A stretch of DNA of 64,000 nt. Origin: Limnanthes douglasii subsp. nivea (lineage: Eukaryota; Streptophyta; Magnoliopsida; Brassicales; Limnanthaceae). The notes below the pieces were generated by a model. The model did not search any database. It was given only the letters and a program-made list of their open reading frames with translations, and was not told the origin of the DNA. Where the stretch lies: contig JAUPFV010000005.1 of NCBI GenBank assembly GCA_036936605.1, positions 58,362,742 through 58,426,741 on the forward strand. Reading direction: 5' to 3'. This document shows, piece after piece, positions 23,890 to 34,840 of this stretch. Made by a program: the position numbers and the translations under genes. Positions within the stretch are counted from its first letter, which is position 1, and each line of letters opens with the position of its first letter.

Positions 23890-24244
23890 TTAGGCCGACA
23901 GGTGAAACTAAGGATTAATTTAATTGGCCCTCCGAAAGGTTATAATTAATTTTATTTGGGATCCTAGGCTTCAGAATGTTTGGGGATTAATTCAAATTCA
24001 GATATTATCGATCGTCTAGAAGTTTCACGTTTGAGGTTAAATTAATCATGAACGAGAGAAAATCACTTAAAATGATCATTGTGTTGTTTTTAATTTTAAG
24101 TAGATGAAATAAGCCCTTTATAATGTTTCATCGGTGCTTCGGATAAATTAAATTCATCTTTAAAATATTTTTATTTTGAGTTGGTGAAATTGGCCCTCCA
24201 GTAGGTTTCACTGATACTTAAGAAAATCAAATTAGGGTTACTTT
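23890..24244 (+). repeat. Copia leader repeats, unit about 70-80 bp, left of the insertion
   Basis: Units share a GTGAAATTGGCCCTCC..AGGTTTCA core followed by an AAATTAAAT-type spacer. Clear units start at about 24098 and 24177, with an older one near 23895. The next unit begins at 35198, on the other side of the nested gypsy element (GGCATCGGCCCTACAGAAGG), so the insertion fell inside this array. Confidence 0.75.
24240..24244 (+). repeat. Target-site duplication, left copy (ACTTT)
   Basis: ACTTT immediately precedes the left LTR and is repeated exactly after the right LTR at 35189-35193. A 5-bp duplication is standard for gypsy integration and shows that the element is complete at both ends. 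Confidence 0.92.
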
Positions 24245-24575
24245 TGATGAGGAAGTAATTTGCATACCCCAATAGAAAAGGAGTTAATTGCAAAAAGAAA
24301 AAGGGAAATAGGTCTGTTGTTGTATTATTTATTTACTAGTAGACAATGTGTAAATAAAGTAGCTTGTAAAGGACTAATTATTAAATAATACAAGACTACC
24401 AAGGACATAAATGGGCCCCCATCTTCCCCACTATAAAAGGAATCCTATTTATTCTTGGTAGGGGGACAATTGAATATTATATTCTCTTTCTACTTTCTCT
24501 CTCTACACTTTGATCTCTAGTCACATCAGGTCCAAGATCCAAGATCCTTTATCCTAGTCATTCATTATCTCATCA
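24245..24575 (+). repeat. 5' LTR of the Tat element (331 bp)
   Basis: It begins TGATGAGGAAG and ends CTCATCA, and is directly repeated at 34858-35188. It drives transcription through a TATA box in its second half. The ends are exact because of the flanking target duplication. Confidence 0.93.
24432..24438 (+). promoter_or_regulatory. TATA box of the Tat 5' LTR
   Basis: TATAAAA in the context CCACTATAAAAGGAATCC is conserved in both LTRs (the other at 35045-35051). Transcription would be expected to start about 30 bases downstream, near 24465. Confidence 0.7.
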
Positions 24576-24595
24576 TTGACGCAGTCTGTGGGAAC
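24576..24595 (+). promoter_or_regulatory. Primer-binding site of the Tat element
   Basis: TTGACGCAGTCTGTGGGAAC directly follows the LTR. Plant Tat elements commonly have a TGGCGCCGTCTGTGGGA-type site here; this copy matches the second half exactly and differs in the first few bases. The cognate tRNA was not determined. Confidence 0.6.
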
Positions 24596-24650
24596 ACGTG
24601 ATACCAAAACGGAAAATGTTTCTTTGAAAATCGCGATTTAAACTCAAAGA

Positions 24651-26100
24651 ATGAATGACGAAGTAGCTGGGGAGAGGGTCGTGAGAGAGGTTGCCCGAGC
24701 CATTTCACTGTCAGAAGGTGAGGAAGCTCCGGGTCGGGAGTATTACGCGCAGGGTCGGGATAAACGGTCGACTCTTATCATGACCAGGAGGCAGTTATTG
24801 GAAGATATCGCAAAGTTGAACGCTGAAAAGGAGCGGGCTTTAAACGATAAAAGAATTCGGGAAGGCAAAGGAAAAGAACCGGTCGTAGACAAACGTGGAG
24901 AAGGCTATCCGACTGTTGACCATCGTGTCGATACCCGACCCGTTCGATATTATCGGGAGTCCCGCCCAGACGGGGAGTAAGATGGAAGAACAGAGCGATA
25001 TCAAAAGGATGACCGGGGTATTTCTGCTAATTACACTTCGGATGATTCGTCGGGGAGAGAGTACCGATGCAAGGAAAGGCTAAATAAACGCGCGCAGAAG
25101 AGAAATTCCCGACGAAATAGGGCACCACGATCCGACTTACCCAAGTTCAAGAAGGGTAGCACCGAGAAAAGGACGCCAGTTTCGTTTAAAAAAGAAGAGA
25201 TGTTGACGGGCAGCATAGTAGAACGGGCATTCCTACCCCAGGTCCAATGGCAACCATCGAATAGCCAGACCCATGGGTACAGGGTCGGTATCCAGTTCGT
25301 CAACCGAGGAGACGGAGGATTATATGGAGTTCAGACCGAGGGGCTCGGGGGCGGATCTTTCGGATTCAGAATGACGGTAAAAGAGATCCGGATAATCATT
25401 TGGAAGCCTTCAAAAACTTTATGCTGAGTTTCGAAAATGACGATAACTTGTTATGCCGAGCTTTCTCGATGACTTTCAAGGATCAGGCATCCAAGTGGTA
25501 TAACCGGCTACCGCATAGTTGTATAAAAAACTTTGGAATTTTCTGGGTGATGTTCCGCCAGCAATTCGTGGGAAGCAAGAGTTTCCGGGCCAACGGTGAT
25601 ACGATCGTCAACTGTAAATAAAGGCTGGGAGAGATCCTCTGAGATTACACCAGGTGCTTTATCGATGCAAAGACCGATCTTGATCATTGCGAAGAGAACG
25701 TGGCTTTGACAACATATCGCTAAGGGCTACTCCCAGGATCGATGAAGCAAACAGTCACTAAAAAGCAGGCTTTTACCTTTTCTGCCCTCCCAGCTCACGT
25801 GGAAAAGCAGATATTGATAGAAGAAACCGAGGCGTCCGAGTTGGCAGCCCAGATTCAGCAGAGTGCACAAGCGTCGGTCGTTATTAAGCAGGGTGTCCAA
25901 TCTGGCTATGCTTAGCAAGTCCAGCCAGTTAACACAATACCACCGACCCGGTCCACACCGATCAAGCCTCTGGCATCCTAGGGCCAAAGAACAAAGCAGG
26001 CCAACTAGGTGGTTTCATGACCGATGTCTAATAAGTGGATCCGACCTGCTTACTTTGTTGATTTGACAGAATGTGTGTCCTCAATATATGAAAAGACTTA
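24651..26100 (+). pseudogene. Tat gag (broken)
   Basis: The start is taken as the ATG at 24651, followed by an acidic then basic N-terminus (AKLNAEKERALNDKRIREG). The conserved gag core lies at about 25380-25720 in another frame: NHLEAFKNFMLSFENDD, then CRAFSMTFKDQASKWYNRLP and FWVMFRQQFVGSKSF. This is the retrotransposon gag capsid pattern with WYNRLP. Frame changes occur near 24980 and 25400, and a stop follows IVNCK, probably CAA to TAA. Gag would assemble the particle; no full-length product is possible. Confidence 0.8.
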
Positions 26101-26960
26101 GAAAAGTGGGATATATCGAACACCCTTCCCCATACCAACGCCTCGGGAACATAAGAAAAATCGATACTGTCGATACCATGAAGACGTGGGACACGATACC
26201 AAGGATTCTATCACTTTCAAGAAGCAGATACAGATGCTGATAGAGCACGGAAACCTACTCGAGTATGTAAAAAAGAAAGCGCAGCAGGGCGCCACTTCAA
26301 AAGAAATCGTGACGGTGCAGAAGCCAGAGACAACCATGGCAATTTCTGAAGTAACCGATCCTTTTGACGTCTCCATCGAATACCTCGATCCCGATGTAAT
26401 CCGCAAGCTCATCGGGGTCATTGAAGAAGAAGTTGCGGAAAGTAAAGGAAACATGAGGAACCTTTGTCAGTTTTTTGAATCATTGACTATTTTTGGGGGT
26501 GATTATATGGCAGGGATCACGCACTCTTCCCGAAAGCGGCATATTTTGAACCTAGCTACTCAGTTGGAAGCTCGGTCTTATCCCCACTCTAAAGGCATCC
26601 CTTCACCGATTTTACATTTTGACGACAACGACATGCGAGACATAGCCGGTCCTCACGAAGATGCTATCGTTATTGGGGCGGTTATTGCGGGGGAAGAAGT
26701 CTGACGCATCCTTGTAGACAGCGGAAGTTCAGCAAACATAATCTTTGCATCAACATTCGCTAAGTTCAGGACTCCCCAAGTGATTACGCGTTACGACCGA
26801 ACTATCGTAGGGTTCACAGGATCGGCTGCCAACGTGATTGGAGAGTTCGAAATCATTGTTCAGTTGGATCATGGGCCTTTTAAATAAGAGGTCACCGTCT
26901 TGTTCGTAGTGGTAGATGCTCCGGCCTCTCATAATGCGATCTTTGGCAGATCATGGCTGT
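26101..26960 (+). pseudogene. Tat gag C-terminus and aspartic protease
   Basis: The 172-aa frame at 26186-26704 covers the linker (KDSITFKKQIQMLIEHGNL, which fits the region after the gag capsid domain) and the start of the protease domain. After one stop, RILVDSGSSANIIFASTF gives the protease active-site loop with its catalytic Asp. APASHNAIFGRSWLS is the second conserved block. The stop just before RILVDSG reads TGA where CGA (Arg) is expected, and a TAA follows GPFK. Confidence 0.8.
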
Positions 26961-27139
26961 CATGAATGCACGCGGTGACTTCCACTATTCATTAATGCTT
27001 GAAATACGTGGTCGGGAACAACGTAGGGGTGGTACGAAGCAGCCAGAAAGCGGCAAGAGAATGCTACCGAGCGGCTTTAGCACAAAAAAGGGACCAAGAG
27101 ATGGAGCAAGCGCGGGAGTAGCAGTTACCGGGACTTCCC

Positions 27140-28171
27140 TTGGGGTCGCTACACGTCGATGATCCCAGGGAAGCTCCAAGTTTTTTAACCACGGATGAAG
27201 AATGCGAAAAACACCAGTTTACCGAAGGAAAAGTTCTACAAATAGGGACTAACTTGTCACTAGACTTTAAGAGGCGGTTGATCTTATTGTTGCAGGAGAA
27301 TTTAAATTTGTTCGCATGGTGCTCAAAGGACGTGATCGGAGTCCCCGAAGACCATGTCATTCACAAGCTAACCTTCAACAAAAATGTCAGGCCCGTCTCA
27401 CAAAAGCGTCGAGCCTTTTCACCAGAAAAGGCAGAGGTGATTCTGAGAGAGGCTGAAAGAATGCTCAGTGTCGGTCACATCAAAGAATCAAGTTACCCGC
27501 TCTGGGCGTCCAATCCAGTCCTGGTTAAAAATAAGAATGGTAAGTGAAGGATGTGCGTGGACTTTAACGACCTTAATCGAGCTTGCCAGAAAGACCCCTT
27601 CCTGATGCCGAGAATTGACCAAATGATGGATTCGACGTCGGGAAACAGGTTGCTCTCTTTTATGGATACATATGTCGGCTACAATCAAATCAAATTGCAC
27701 CCAACTGATTAGGAAAGCACAACGTTTGTCACGGGCCGAGGCTTATATTGTTATAAAGTTATGCCGTTTGGGTTGAAAAACGTCGGAGCGACTTACCAAA
27801 GATTGGTGAACAAGAATTTTGACTGCCAGATAGGGAGAAATATGGAAGTTTACATTGATGACATGCTCGTAAAGAGCGGCACAGATAAAGACCATCTCGC
27901 TGATTTGAGGGAGACTTTTGGCAATCTGAGGAGTAACAACGTCAAGTTAAACCCAGAGAAATGTTCCTTCGGGGTAAGGTCGGGCAAGTTCCTGGGATTC
28001 TTTGTCAGTGAAAAAGGAATCGAGGTAGACCCGATCCAGTTGCAAGTTCTCACCGACATGACCCCACCTAGGACTGTCAAGGAGGTTCAGATATTAACCG
28101 GGCGCTTAGCGGCTTTGAATCGATTTATCTCCCGTTCATCTGACAAGTGCGCTCCCTTTTTCAGGTTTTGA
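27140..28171 (+). pseudogene. Tat reverse transcriptase
   Basis: Two open stretches (27140-27547 and 27761-28171) and the sequence between them form the RT. Motifs in order are SYPLWASNPVLVKNKNGK, RMCVDFNDLNRACQKD, SFMDTYVGYNQIKLHPTD (first catalytic Asp), YKVMPFGLKNVGATYQRLVN, VYIDDMLVKS (catalytic DD) and KFLGFFVSEKGIEVDP. Two in-frame stops lie at KNGK*RMCVDF (TGA, where relatives have Trp) and HPTD*ESTTF (TAG, where relatives have Gln). The rest of the domain is well kept, consistent with a recent loss of activity. Confidence 0.9.
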
Positions 28172-29130
28172 GAAACGCTAAGTCTTTCTTTTGGACGCCA
28201 GCTTGTGACAAGGCCTTTTTAGGGATCAAAACTTATTTATCGTCCCCGAACCTCCTAACGAAGCCCATGACAGGAGAAACTCTTTCTCTTTACGTTGTGG
28301 TTTCAGATTTTGATGTAAGTGCGGTACTAATCGGTGAATCGGGAACGGTTCCTAAAGCGTTATACTTCGTGAGTAAAAGTCTATTGGATGCAGAGACACG
28401 GTATTTGAAGCTGGAAAAAATGGCACTGGCTTTGGTAACCGTGGCGTGAAAGATGGGACCGTATTTTCAGGCCCACCCTATTTTAGTTCGAACCTCGTTT
28501 CCACTCAAGTATGTTCTTCAGCGACCAGACATGTCAGGAAGAATGTCTAAATGGTCGGTCGAGCTAGGCGATTTTGATATCAATTTCGAACCAAGAACAA
28601 CTATCAAAGGCCAGGCCCTGACTGATTTTATAGACGAATTTCATTCTGACCGACTAGACCAAGAAGAGCCACCCGAGAAGGACGAGCTAGTGGAATGGGT
28701 TATCCGAACCGATGGTGGGTCGAACATCAATGGATACGGAGCGGGCGTGCAGGTAGTCACCCCTGCGGGCATAAGTATGCATGAGGCAATCCGATTCGGT
28801 TTTACCACTTCTAACAATGAAGCAGAATATGAGGCTGTCCTGGTCGGTTTGAGACTAGCACAGGTGTGCGGTGCTAAACACGTACGTCTTGTCAGCGACT
28901 CTCAGCTTTTGATTAATCAAGCCTCAGGAGCGTCGGAAGCTAGGAAAGAACACCTGGTTCAATACTTAGCAGCATTACGAGTGTTAGCCGCGTCATTTGC
29001 CAAAGTAACATATGAGCACGTCCCCATAGCCAAAAATGTGATCGCCGACTCCCTAGCATCAGCATCCTATTCAGGAAACTACCCATGGGTAACTGAACAA
29101 GAAAACCTTTCGATTATAAAGAGGGCATAG
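28147..29130 (+). pseudogene. Tat RNase H plus additional plant-type RNase H
   Basis: The first RNase H lies at 28180-28449 (KSFFWTPACDKAF, LYVVVSDFDVSAVLI). After one stop (TGA, CGA expected) the 28453-29130 frame holds the tail (GPYFQAHPILVRTSFPLKYV) and the second RNase H. In the second domain all four metal-binding acidic residues are visible: IRTDGGSN, NNEAEYEA, LVSDSQLL and VIADSLA. This second domain is a hallmark of the Tat group. RNase H degrades the RNA strand during reverse transcription. Confidence 0.88.
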
Positions 29131-29734
29131 CTTGATAATCGACCAGAAATCGCCTGTCAGGTATCCTCGGTAACTATGCCGGATTGGAGAAAGGATATCA
29201 TAGCTTTCCTGGCTGAAGGATTACTACCAGACGATAGTATCGCAACTCGGAAGATAGGAAATAAGGCCAGAGGCTACATTTTGTTGGGGGACATACTATA
29301 CAAAAACTCTTCTTGTCAGCGACTCTCAGCTTTTGATTAATCAAGCCTCAGGAGCGTCGGAAGCTAGGAAAGAACACCTGGTTCAATACTTAACAGCATT
29401 ACGAGTGTTAGCCGCGTCATTTGCCAAAGTAACATATGAGCACGTCCCCATAGCCAAAAATGTGATCGCCGACTCCCTAGCATCAGCATCCTATTCAGGC
29501 AACTACCCATGGGTAACCGAACAAGAAAACCCGTCGATTATAAAGAGGGCATAGCTTGATAATCGGCCAGAAATCACCTGTCAGGTATCCTCGGTAACTA
29601 TGCCGGACTGGAGAAAGGATATCATAGCTTTCATGGCTGAAGGATTACTACCAGACGATACTATCGCAGCTCGGAAGATAGGAAATAAGGCCGGAGGCTA
29701 CATTTTGTTGGGGGACATACTATACAAAAACTCT
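28887..29734 (+). repeat. 424-bp tandem duplication inside Tat pol
   Basis: The segment 28887-29310, covering the end of the second RNase H and the linker to integrase, is repeated at 29311-29734. It includes SDSQLLINQASGASEARKE through the first residues of the integrase region. I count about 12 differences by eye and no indels. The duplication breaks pol, because the junction at 29310/29311 shifts the frame. It is absent from the normal Tat domain plan, so it arose in this copy or a recent parent. Confidence 0.92.
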
Positions 29735-30424
29735 TTTAGCCGGCCTTTACTCAGATGTCTGGGGTTAAACGAATCACAGATAATTATATCCGAGTTGCAT
29801 GACGGCGAAGGCGCGACTCATTGCGGTTACAAAGCACTGATCCGAAGAATTTTTCTCGCCGATTTTTATTGGCCAACGGTAACTGCGGATGCTCAGCAGA
29901 TAGTGAAAACCCGCGACACATGTCAAAGATTTGCGAAGGCGATCAATATGCCCGCGGCTCATTTAGAATCAATATCCGAAGGCCTACCTTTTGACCGATG
30001 GGGAATCGATCTAGTAGGGCCATTACTGATGGCATCTGGTGGTAGACAAACGATTGTGGTGGATGTAGATTACTTTTCCAAATGGGTAAAAGCCGAGCCA
30101 TTATCAGGAACGAGAACTAAGGATATCATCAAGTTTATTTGGTCGAATATCTGTTGTAGGTTCGAGGTACCTCAGAAGCTTACCATAGATAACGGACCTC
30201 AGTTTGACAGCAGCGAGATGAAATATTTTTGTATGACCCATAGGATTAGGCAACGTTTTTCTGCCCCTTTCCATCCTCAGGAGAACGGGCCGGTTGAGGT
30301 TACGAACCGAATCATCTTGGACGGACTCAAAAAGAATCTAGAAGGAAAAGCTGGCAAATGGCCGGATTACTTGCAAGAAGTATTGTGGGCTTACCGAACT
30401 ACACCTCGAACGACAACTAAATAA
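29600..30424 (+). CDS. Tat integrase (partial polyprotein, open frame)
   Basis: A 274-residue open frame encodes the zinc-binding and catalytic core. The zinc domain shows HDGEGATHCG and DTCQRFA, but the first Cys of the expected CX2C pair is Arg (TRDTC), a single T-to-C change. The core has GIDLVGPLL (first Asp), KLTIDNGPQFDS (second Asp) and HPQENGPVEVTNR (Glu). It stops at TTTK*SPYALVYGMN, with TAA where CAA is likely. The next frame (30449-30943) continues the C-terminal part. Integrase inserts the cDNA; the lost zinc ligand suggests this copy would fail even if translated. Confidence 0.88.
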   Translation: MPDWRKDIIAFMAEGLLPDDTIAARKIGNKAGGYILLGDILYKNSFSRPLLRCLGLNESQIIISELHDGEGATHCGYKALIRRIFLADFYWPTVTADAQQIVKTRDTCQRFAKAINMPAAHLESISEGLPFDRWGIDLVGPLLMASGGRQTIVVDVDYFSKWVKAEPLSGTRTKDIIKFIWSNICCRFEVPQKLTIDNGPQFDSSEMKYFCMTHRIRQRFSAPFHPQENGPVEVTNRIILDGLKKNLEGKAGKWPDYLQEVLWAYRTTPRTTTK

Positions 30425-30448
30425 TCACCTTATGCCTTAGTATATGGA

Positions 30449-30943
30449 ATGAACACTGTCATCCCAGCAGAGTCAATTTTCCCATCTTTTATGGTCGGAA
30501 GTTATGATGGGAATAAAAACGAGGATGGCAGACGAGTAGCTCGAGACCTAATAGAAGAAAAAAAGAGTCAAGCTCAACTAAATTCTTTACACTATCAGAC
30601 TTTGTTGAGGAGTCGGTATGCGTCAAAAGTATGTCGGCGACAATTCAAAATCGGGGATAGGGTTTTGAGAAGAGTTTTTCTACATACCAAAGAGAAAAGC
30701 CTCGGCAAACTCGCCCCAAACTGGGAAGGACCGTACAAAGTAGTGGAACAAATTAAGAGTGGGACGTATCAGTTGCAGGACAAGCACAGACGTTTGTTGA
30801 GGCTCCCGTGGAACATTGAACAACTAAAGTTATATTGGAATAATTTTGTTGACCTTTGTAACTTCTTTGTAATCGTTGCTTGTGTAAGAACTTTTGGTCG
30901 GGGATGTACTCTTTCCTACCTCGATGGCGTGAGAAGGTTTTAA
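30449..30943 (+). pseudogene. Tat integrase C-terminal region and end of pol
   Basis: This 164-aa frame continues pol after a single stop. It shows the VYGMN-like start, then RQFKIGDRVLRRVF, then KLAPNWEGPYKVVEQIKSGT (the GPY/F module) and LLRLPWNIEQLKLYW, the usual end of Tat pol. The last 30 or so residues are probably read-through into the spacer. No chromodomain is present, as expected for Tat. Confidence 0.85.
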
Positions 30944-31063
30944 TGAGGAATCCATAGCAACCGACCTTTTTTAATCCAAAATTTTGCCTTTAAAATTCGG
31001 AAGTATTAAAAGGGATTACATTAGCTGACGAGCTGATAGACAACTTTTGGCGATCTTAACCGA

Positions 31064-31400
31064 TCAACAGAACCTTAATAGGTTTTTCAGTGTTTCACTG
31101 ATCTATGTTTTATTCCCGAACCTGTGGGAAAATTTTAAACTCTAAATTGATCAACAAAATTTTAAATAGGTTTTTCAGCGTTTCACTGATCTACATTTTA
31201 TTCCTGAACCTATGGGAAAATTTTCAATTGTAAATTGATCAACAAAACCTTAAATAGGTTTTTCAGTGTTTCACTGATCTACATTTTATTCCCGAACCTA
31301 TGGGAAAATTTTTAATCATAAATTGATCAACAGAACCTTAATAGGTTTTTTCGGGTTTCACTAATCCATATTTTATTCCCGAAGCTATGACAAATTTCTA
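31064..31400 (+). repeat. Four tandem repeats of 87-88 bp between pol and the antisense ORF
   Basis: Units start at 31064, 31151, 31239 and 31327 with GATCAACA and share AATAGGTTTTTCAG, GTTTCACTGATC and TATTTTATTCC-type words. The last unit is the most diverged. Such arrays are common in the non-coding part of Tat elements. No function is evident. Confidence 0.88.
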
Positions 31401-31564
31401 CTGAAACACTGAACACAATCATACCCGACCAGGCATCGAATCACAAAAACATATTAGAGAACTTCAAGATTATGGAAAACTTATAAAATGGTCCGTTACA
31501 AAACAAGTGAAACGGGTTCTACCAACCCGAAGGTTACAAAATTTCGATAACAAAAAAGGGGAGT

Positions 31565-33822
31565 TCAAGTGTCTTCATCCTCAGGCTCGGTATCTGTGTC
31601 GTCCGACTCTTCATCCTCGCAGACCACATCAGATGGACGATCTGCCTCAGGAACATCCAACCACAGGGACCCAAGGGGAAGGTCGGGGAAACGGTTGTGG
31701 AAGGACAGCACATATGCAGCTTTAGCCTCGGCGGTCTCCGTTTCCGTCCATTTCTGACACTTGTCAGCGAATAGAGTTGGCAGTTTTCAGATCGACAATC
31801 TCTTTCGCTTTCTTCGCCGGAAAGTAACGAAAGAAACGGCTCTGAATTTTCGACACCACCAATTTCTCGGCTCGGTCGTCACGGTCCTTTCTGACCCGCC
31901 CCAAGGTTTTTTCAATCTTCATCATCTTATCCTCCAAAAGTCGTTTCGCTGCCTCTCCCTTTTTCACCTCTTCTTCAAGTGCGGCAATTCTCCCCCGAGC
32001 ATCCATCAGCTTCTGGTTTAGCTCCCCGGCCCACCGTTCTTTCATCGCCAGAGGCACGATCATATTGTACAACGACAAGGCTAGCCCATCAGTTACACGC
32101 AAAGGGAAAGAATGAGGACTCCCGGGAACTGACAGCACATGTAGTTTAGTGTCACTTGATGATGCCCCGAGGGCTTTTGATACCTTTGAGGAGCCAGCAT
32201 CATCATCGTCGGGGATCACCACTACCGAAGCTCTCTCCAACGGTACTGCTGTGGGAGCGGCCACTTCTCCACCCTTGACCTCCTTATACTGCTCGAATAG
32301 CGCCGGGATGGTTGAGTTATCGACAAGAGCGGGAGCGTCGGTAGAACCACCCTCCTTCTTTGAGCGTTTCGACCTCTTGGGTGGAGCACCATCAGCCTCA
32401 GTTTTTTCCTTCATTTTCTTGGTCAGCTCCTCAGACCGATGGGCCTCGCCATCCACAGCAGCAACTTCATCCCCATGCCCTACCGCATCGACGTCCGTTG
32501 CCTCGACATTTTCCTGCTCGTCCTCCTCGTCCGATTTTGAGCGCATGCTAGGTGCCTTGTTGTGTTTTGGAAGGAAGAGGTGCGTGTCGGGCGCGTCTGT
32601 TTTTGCGACCAAATCCACCAAGATGGGTGGTTGGCGCAGCTGCTCCAAGATGAGCGGTTTAGCAGAGCAACGCCAGATATTTCTCATGATCAGGTTCGTA
32701 TTCTTGAACGCGCGGTGCAACGCCTGATCCGAATTCTTCCTGGCAAAGTCCTTCAAAATTTGGAAGGTCACTTTGCCAGGTTTGAAGTGGTCTTTCTTTA
32801 GCTCCTGGATGAATTCCTTTGACACTGCACAAAGGATCAGTTTGTTTTTTTTTAAAAAAAAACTATGGTTACCATCGGGAACCCACGTCTGCAGCAACTA
32901 CCTCGGGTTCTCTTTAGTGTATGGGCGGCCATTTTCCCAGCAGCCACTAAGGAAGACAAACCAATGCTTCCCACCCTTGTCACCTTCAAGGAAGTCATTA
33001 ACAATCTTCCAAGATTTGGCCAAGGAAGAGTAGAAGAATGGAGATTTGGGATACTTCGAGATCCCGGACATGGCAATGTACTCAGTCATCGGCATAACCC
33101 GACCCGATAGACGAGAAACCATTATGCAGGACATCAGCGTATACCACGCGTTGGGCGTCAGCTGGGAGGGGCAGATGTTAAGGGTCTTAAAATAAAGAAC
33201 GATTTCAGGATCCAGAGGAAACCTGAGGCCCCAGTTGAAGAGCTCCGTGAAAATGACTATCTCATGTGACCGAACATGCACGGGTGTCTCACCAGGAGCA
33301 GGGAATCGTACGGTGATGCACTCCGGGATCCCCCACCGCATTAGAAGTTTTGCCTACTCCGCGGCAGAGAAGTAGAGGTATTTGGCTTCGAAGAGGGAAA
33401 TTATGTTGTCCGTTGGCAACAACCAATGATACGTAGTGGTCGTGACGGCTTCGATCTCCGCCAGTAGCAGTTCTTCGGGGAGGAACAACGTCGTCACCAG
33501 CAGCGGTAACACTTTCTCCAGCAGCTAAGAGAGCTGTTTCTGGATCTCTAGTATTTTCTGGTTGGAGAGCATTGGGTTTAGGATAGCCAGCCGCGGCAGG
33601 ACCGACCAATTGAGGAGGAGGCTCTATGAAGCTAGAGTTGCTACCAGCATGAGCAAGCTTTGACTCTTCCACCCGCTGTTGACGGGCACGCTCGATCTCT
33701 AGGTTCTGATAATCGAGATCCTTTCGAGAGACGCCCAAAGGGGTACTTGACGTGTTGACACTCGTCCGGTATCCTTGGATGGTGAGAGTCAGCTGGACTA
33801 TTTCGGGAGAGTTACCCCCCAC
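31565..33822 (-). CDS. Antisense ORF of the Tat element (putative gypsy-type transposon protein)
   Basis: A long minus-strand coding region lies between pol and the 3' LTR. Segments 33822-33289, 33341-32898 and 32897-31764 are joined by one frameshift (about 33430) and one in-frame TAG (32900-32898). A last frame change near 31770 leads into an acidic tail (DVVCEDEESDDTDTEPEDED) ending at 31565. The 33341-32898 part (RFPLDPEIVLYF, LNICPSQLTPNAWYTLM) matches the conserved core of the plant family called putative gypsy type transposon. Later parts have a basic cluster (PPKRSKRSKK, a possible nuclear signal) and a coiled coil (ARGRIAALEEEVKKGEAAKR). The function is unknown in the family. The deep conservation of a long frame in a decaying element is notable. 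Confidence 0.8.
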
Positions 33823-34106
33823 GGGTGAGGTAGAGGCACTGGAATCTCCAATTGAAAGAAACCTAGTTTTTCTTTGGTGTCTAAGAAGAGAAGGGTTTAA
33901 GCCGGTAGGAGAATTTACCGACGAAGGCGTCGGGCGATCGCGCTAAGCGATAGGGGAATATGGAGAGATACTGTTGGAAGAAAAAACTATGGCCTCTGAG
34001 GTTCAAGAGGCAGCAGGGTCGGGAGAGAAGAATGATTCAGTGGGAATAGGATCGGGAGGACAGGGTCGTGAGAGAGAGGCACGGGTGCGAAGGGTTGAAC
34101 TCCAGA

Positions 34107-34265
34107 TTAATCCCGCAGCACGATATCTTCAGCTCGGTCACTAATACTAGCCCAATCGATAAACCAAAATGCAGGCTCGGTCTTCTTCATCGGTTTCTGT
34201 TTTGACTTCGGGGTCTTATTTTTCATAAACTTTGCTCTCTCTCTAGAACGATCAGAACGGGACAT
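34107..34265 (-). CDS. Short upstream ORF or first exon of the antisense gene
   Basis: From the ATG at 34265 a 52-codon frame runs to TAA at 34107. It begins MSRSDRSRERAKF and continues with lysine-rich sequence, then AFWFIDWASISDRAEDIV. It sits 15-20 bases below the expected start site of the minus-strand TATA box and upstream of the antisense ORF on the same strand. It may be exon 1 joined by splicing to the 33822 frame, or a separate small ORF. No splice sites were proven. Confidence 0.45.
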   Translation of the reverse strand: MSRSDRSRERAKFMKNKTPKSKQKPMKKTEPAFWFIDWASISDRAEDIVLRD

Positions 34266-34307
34266 TCTCTCTCTAGAATTTCTCTTAGAGCGATTTACTG
34301 AATGAAG

Positions 34308-34315
34308 TATTTATA
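34308..34315 (-). promoter_or_regulatory. Candidate antisense promoter TATA box
   Basis: On the minus strand CCTATAAATAC gives a good plant TATA box. Expected transcription start is about 34283, just above the ATG at 34265. It is correctly placed and oriented to drive the antisense ORF independently of the LTRs. Confidence 0.5.
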
Positions 34316-34840
34316 GGCAGCTTGCCTTAACCATTTTGCGCATGGGGGAGTCCAAACGACAAAAAGCCGCAGGAAGGTGAAGAGTCTTTTGGAGAGATGT
34401 GCAGACGAGCAGGCTTCGAGTAAGGGGACCACACGTGTAGGTTAGGCCCAACGAAGCACGCCATAGGCACTAGTCAGGCTAGCATCGTAGGTCTGCACCA
34501 ACTAGGTCAGATGGGCATGCTAGATGGGCTCAGTGTACCCGATTTTCCTTCCAAGCCCAGGTTACCCGATCGGGTATGCTAAATGGGCTCACTGTGCCCA
34601 GTCTTCCTAGATGGACTCATAACAAGCTCTTTTCGCGTCGGGGATGATTCGCGACAATTACTGACGCTTCGAATTAACGAACAAAGGGGGTCGGTCGTTA
34701 TCCAAGAGATAGCGGATGGTAATTTGATACCGAAGTAGTGTGCTCATTTGATACCAAAGCGGCATGGGCGACTTGTTACCAAAGAAATCGTCGGAGGCGT
34801 ATCAAAATGATCTACTTAAGTATTCATTACCGATGCTCTT

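Noticed and set aside
32149..32727. Plus-strand 192-aa open frame, Ser-rich
   Set aside because: It lies opposite the antisense ORF and is serine-rich only because it mirrors that ORF's codons; there is no domain or start context.
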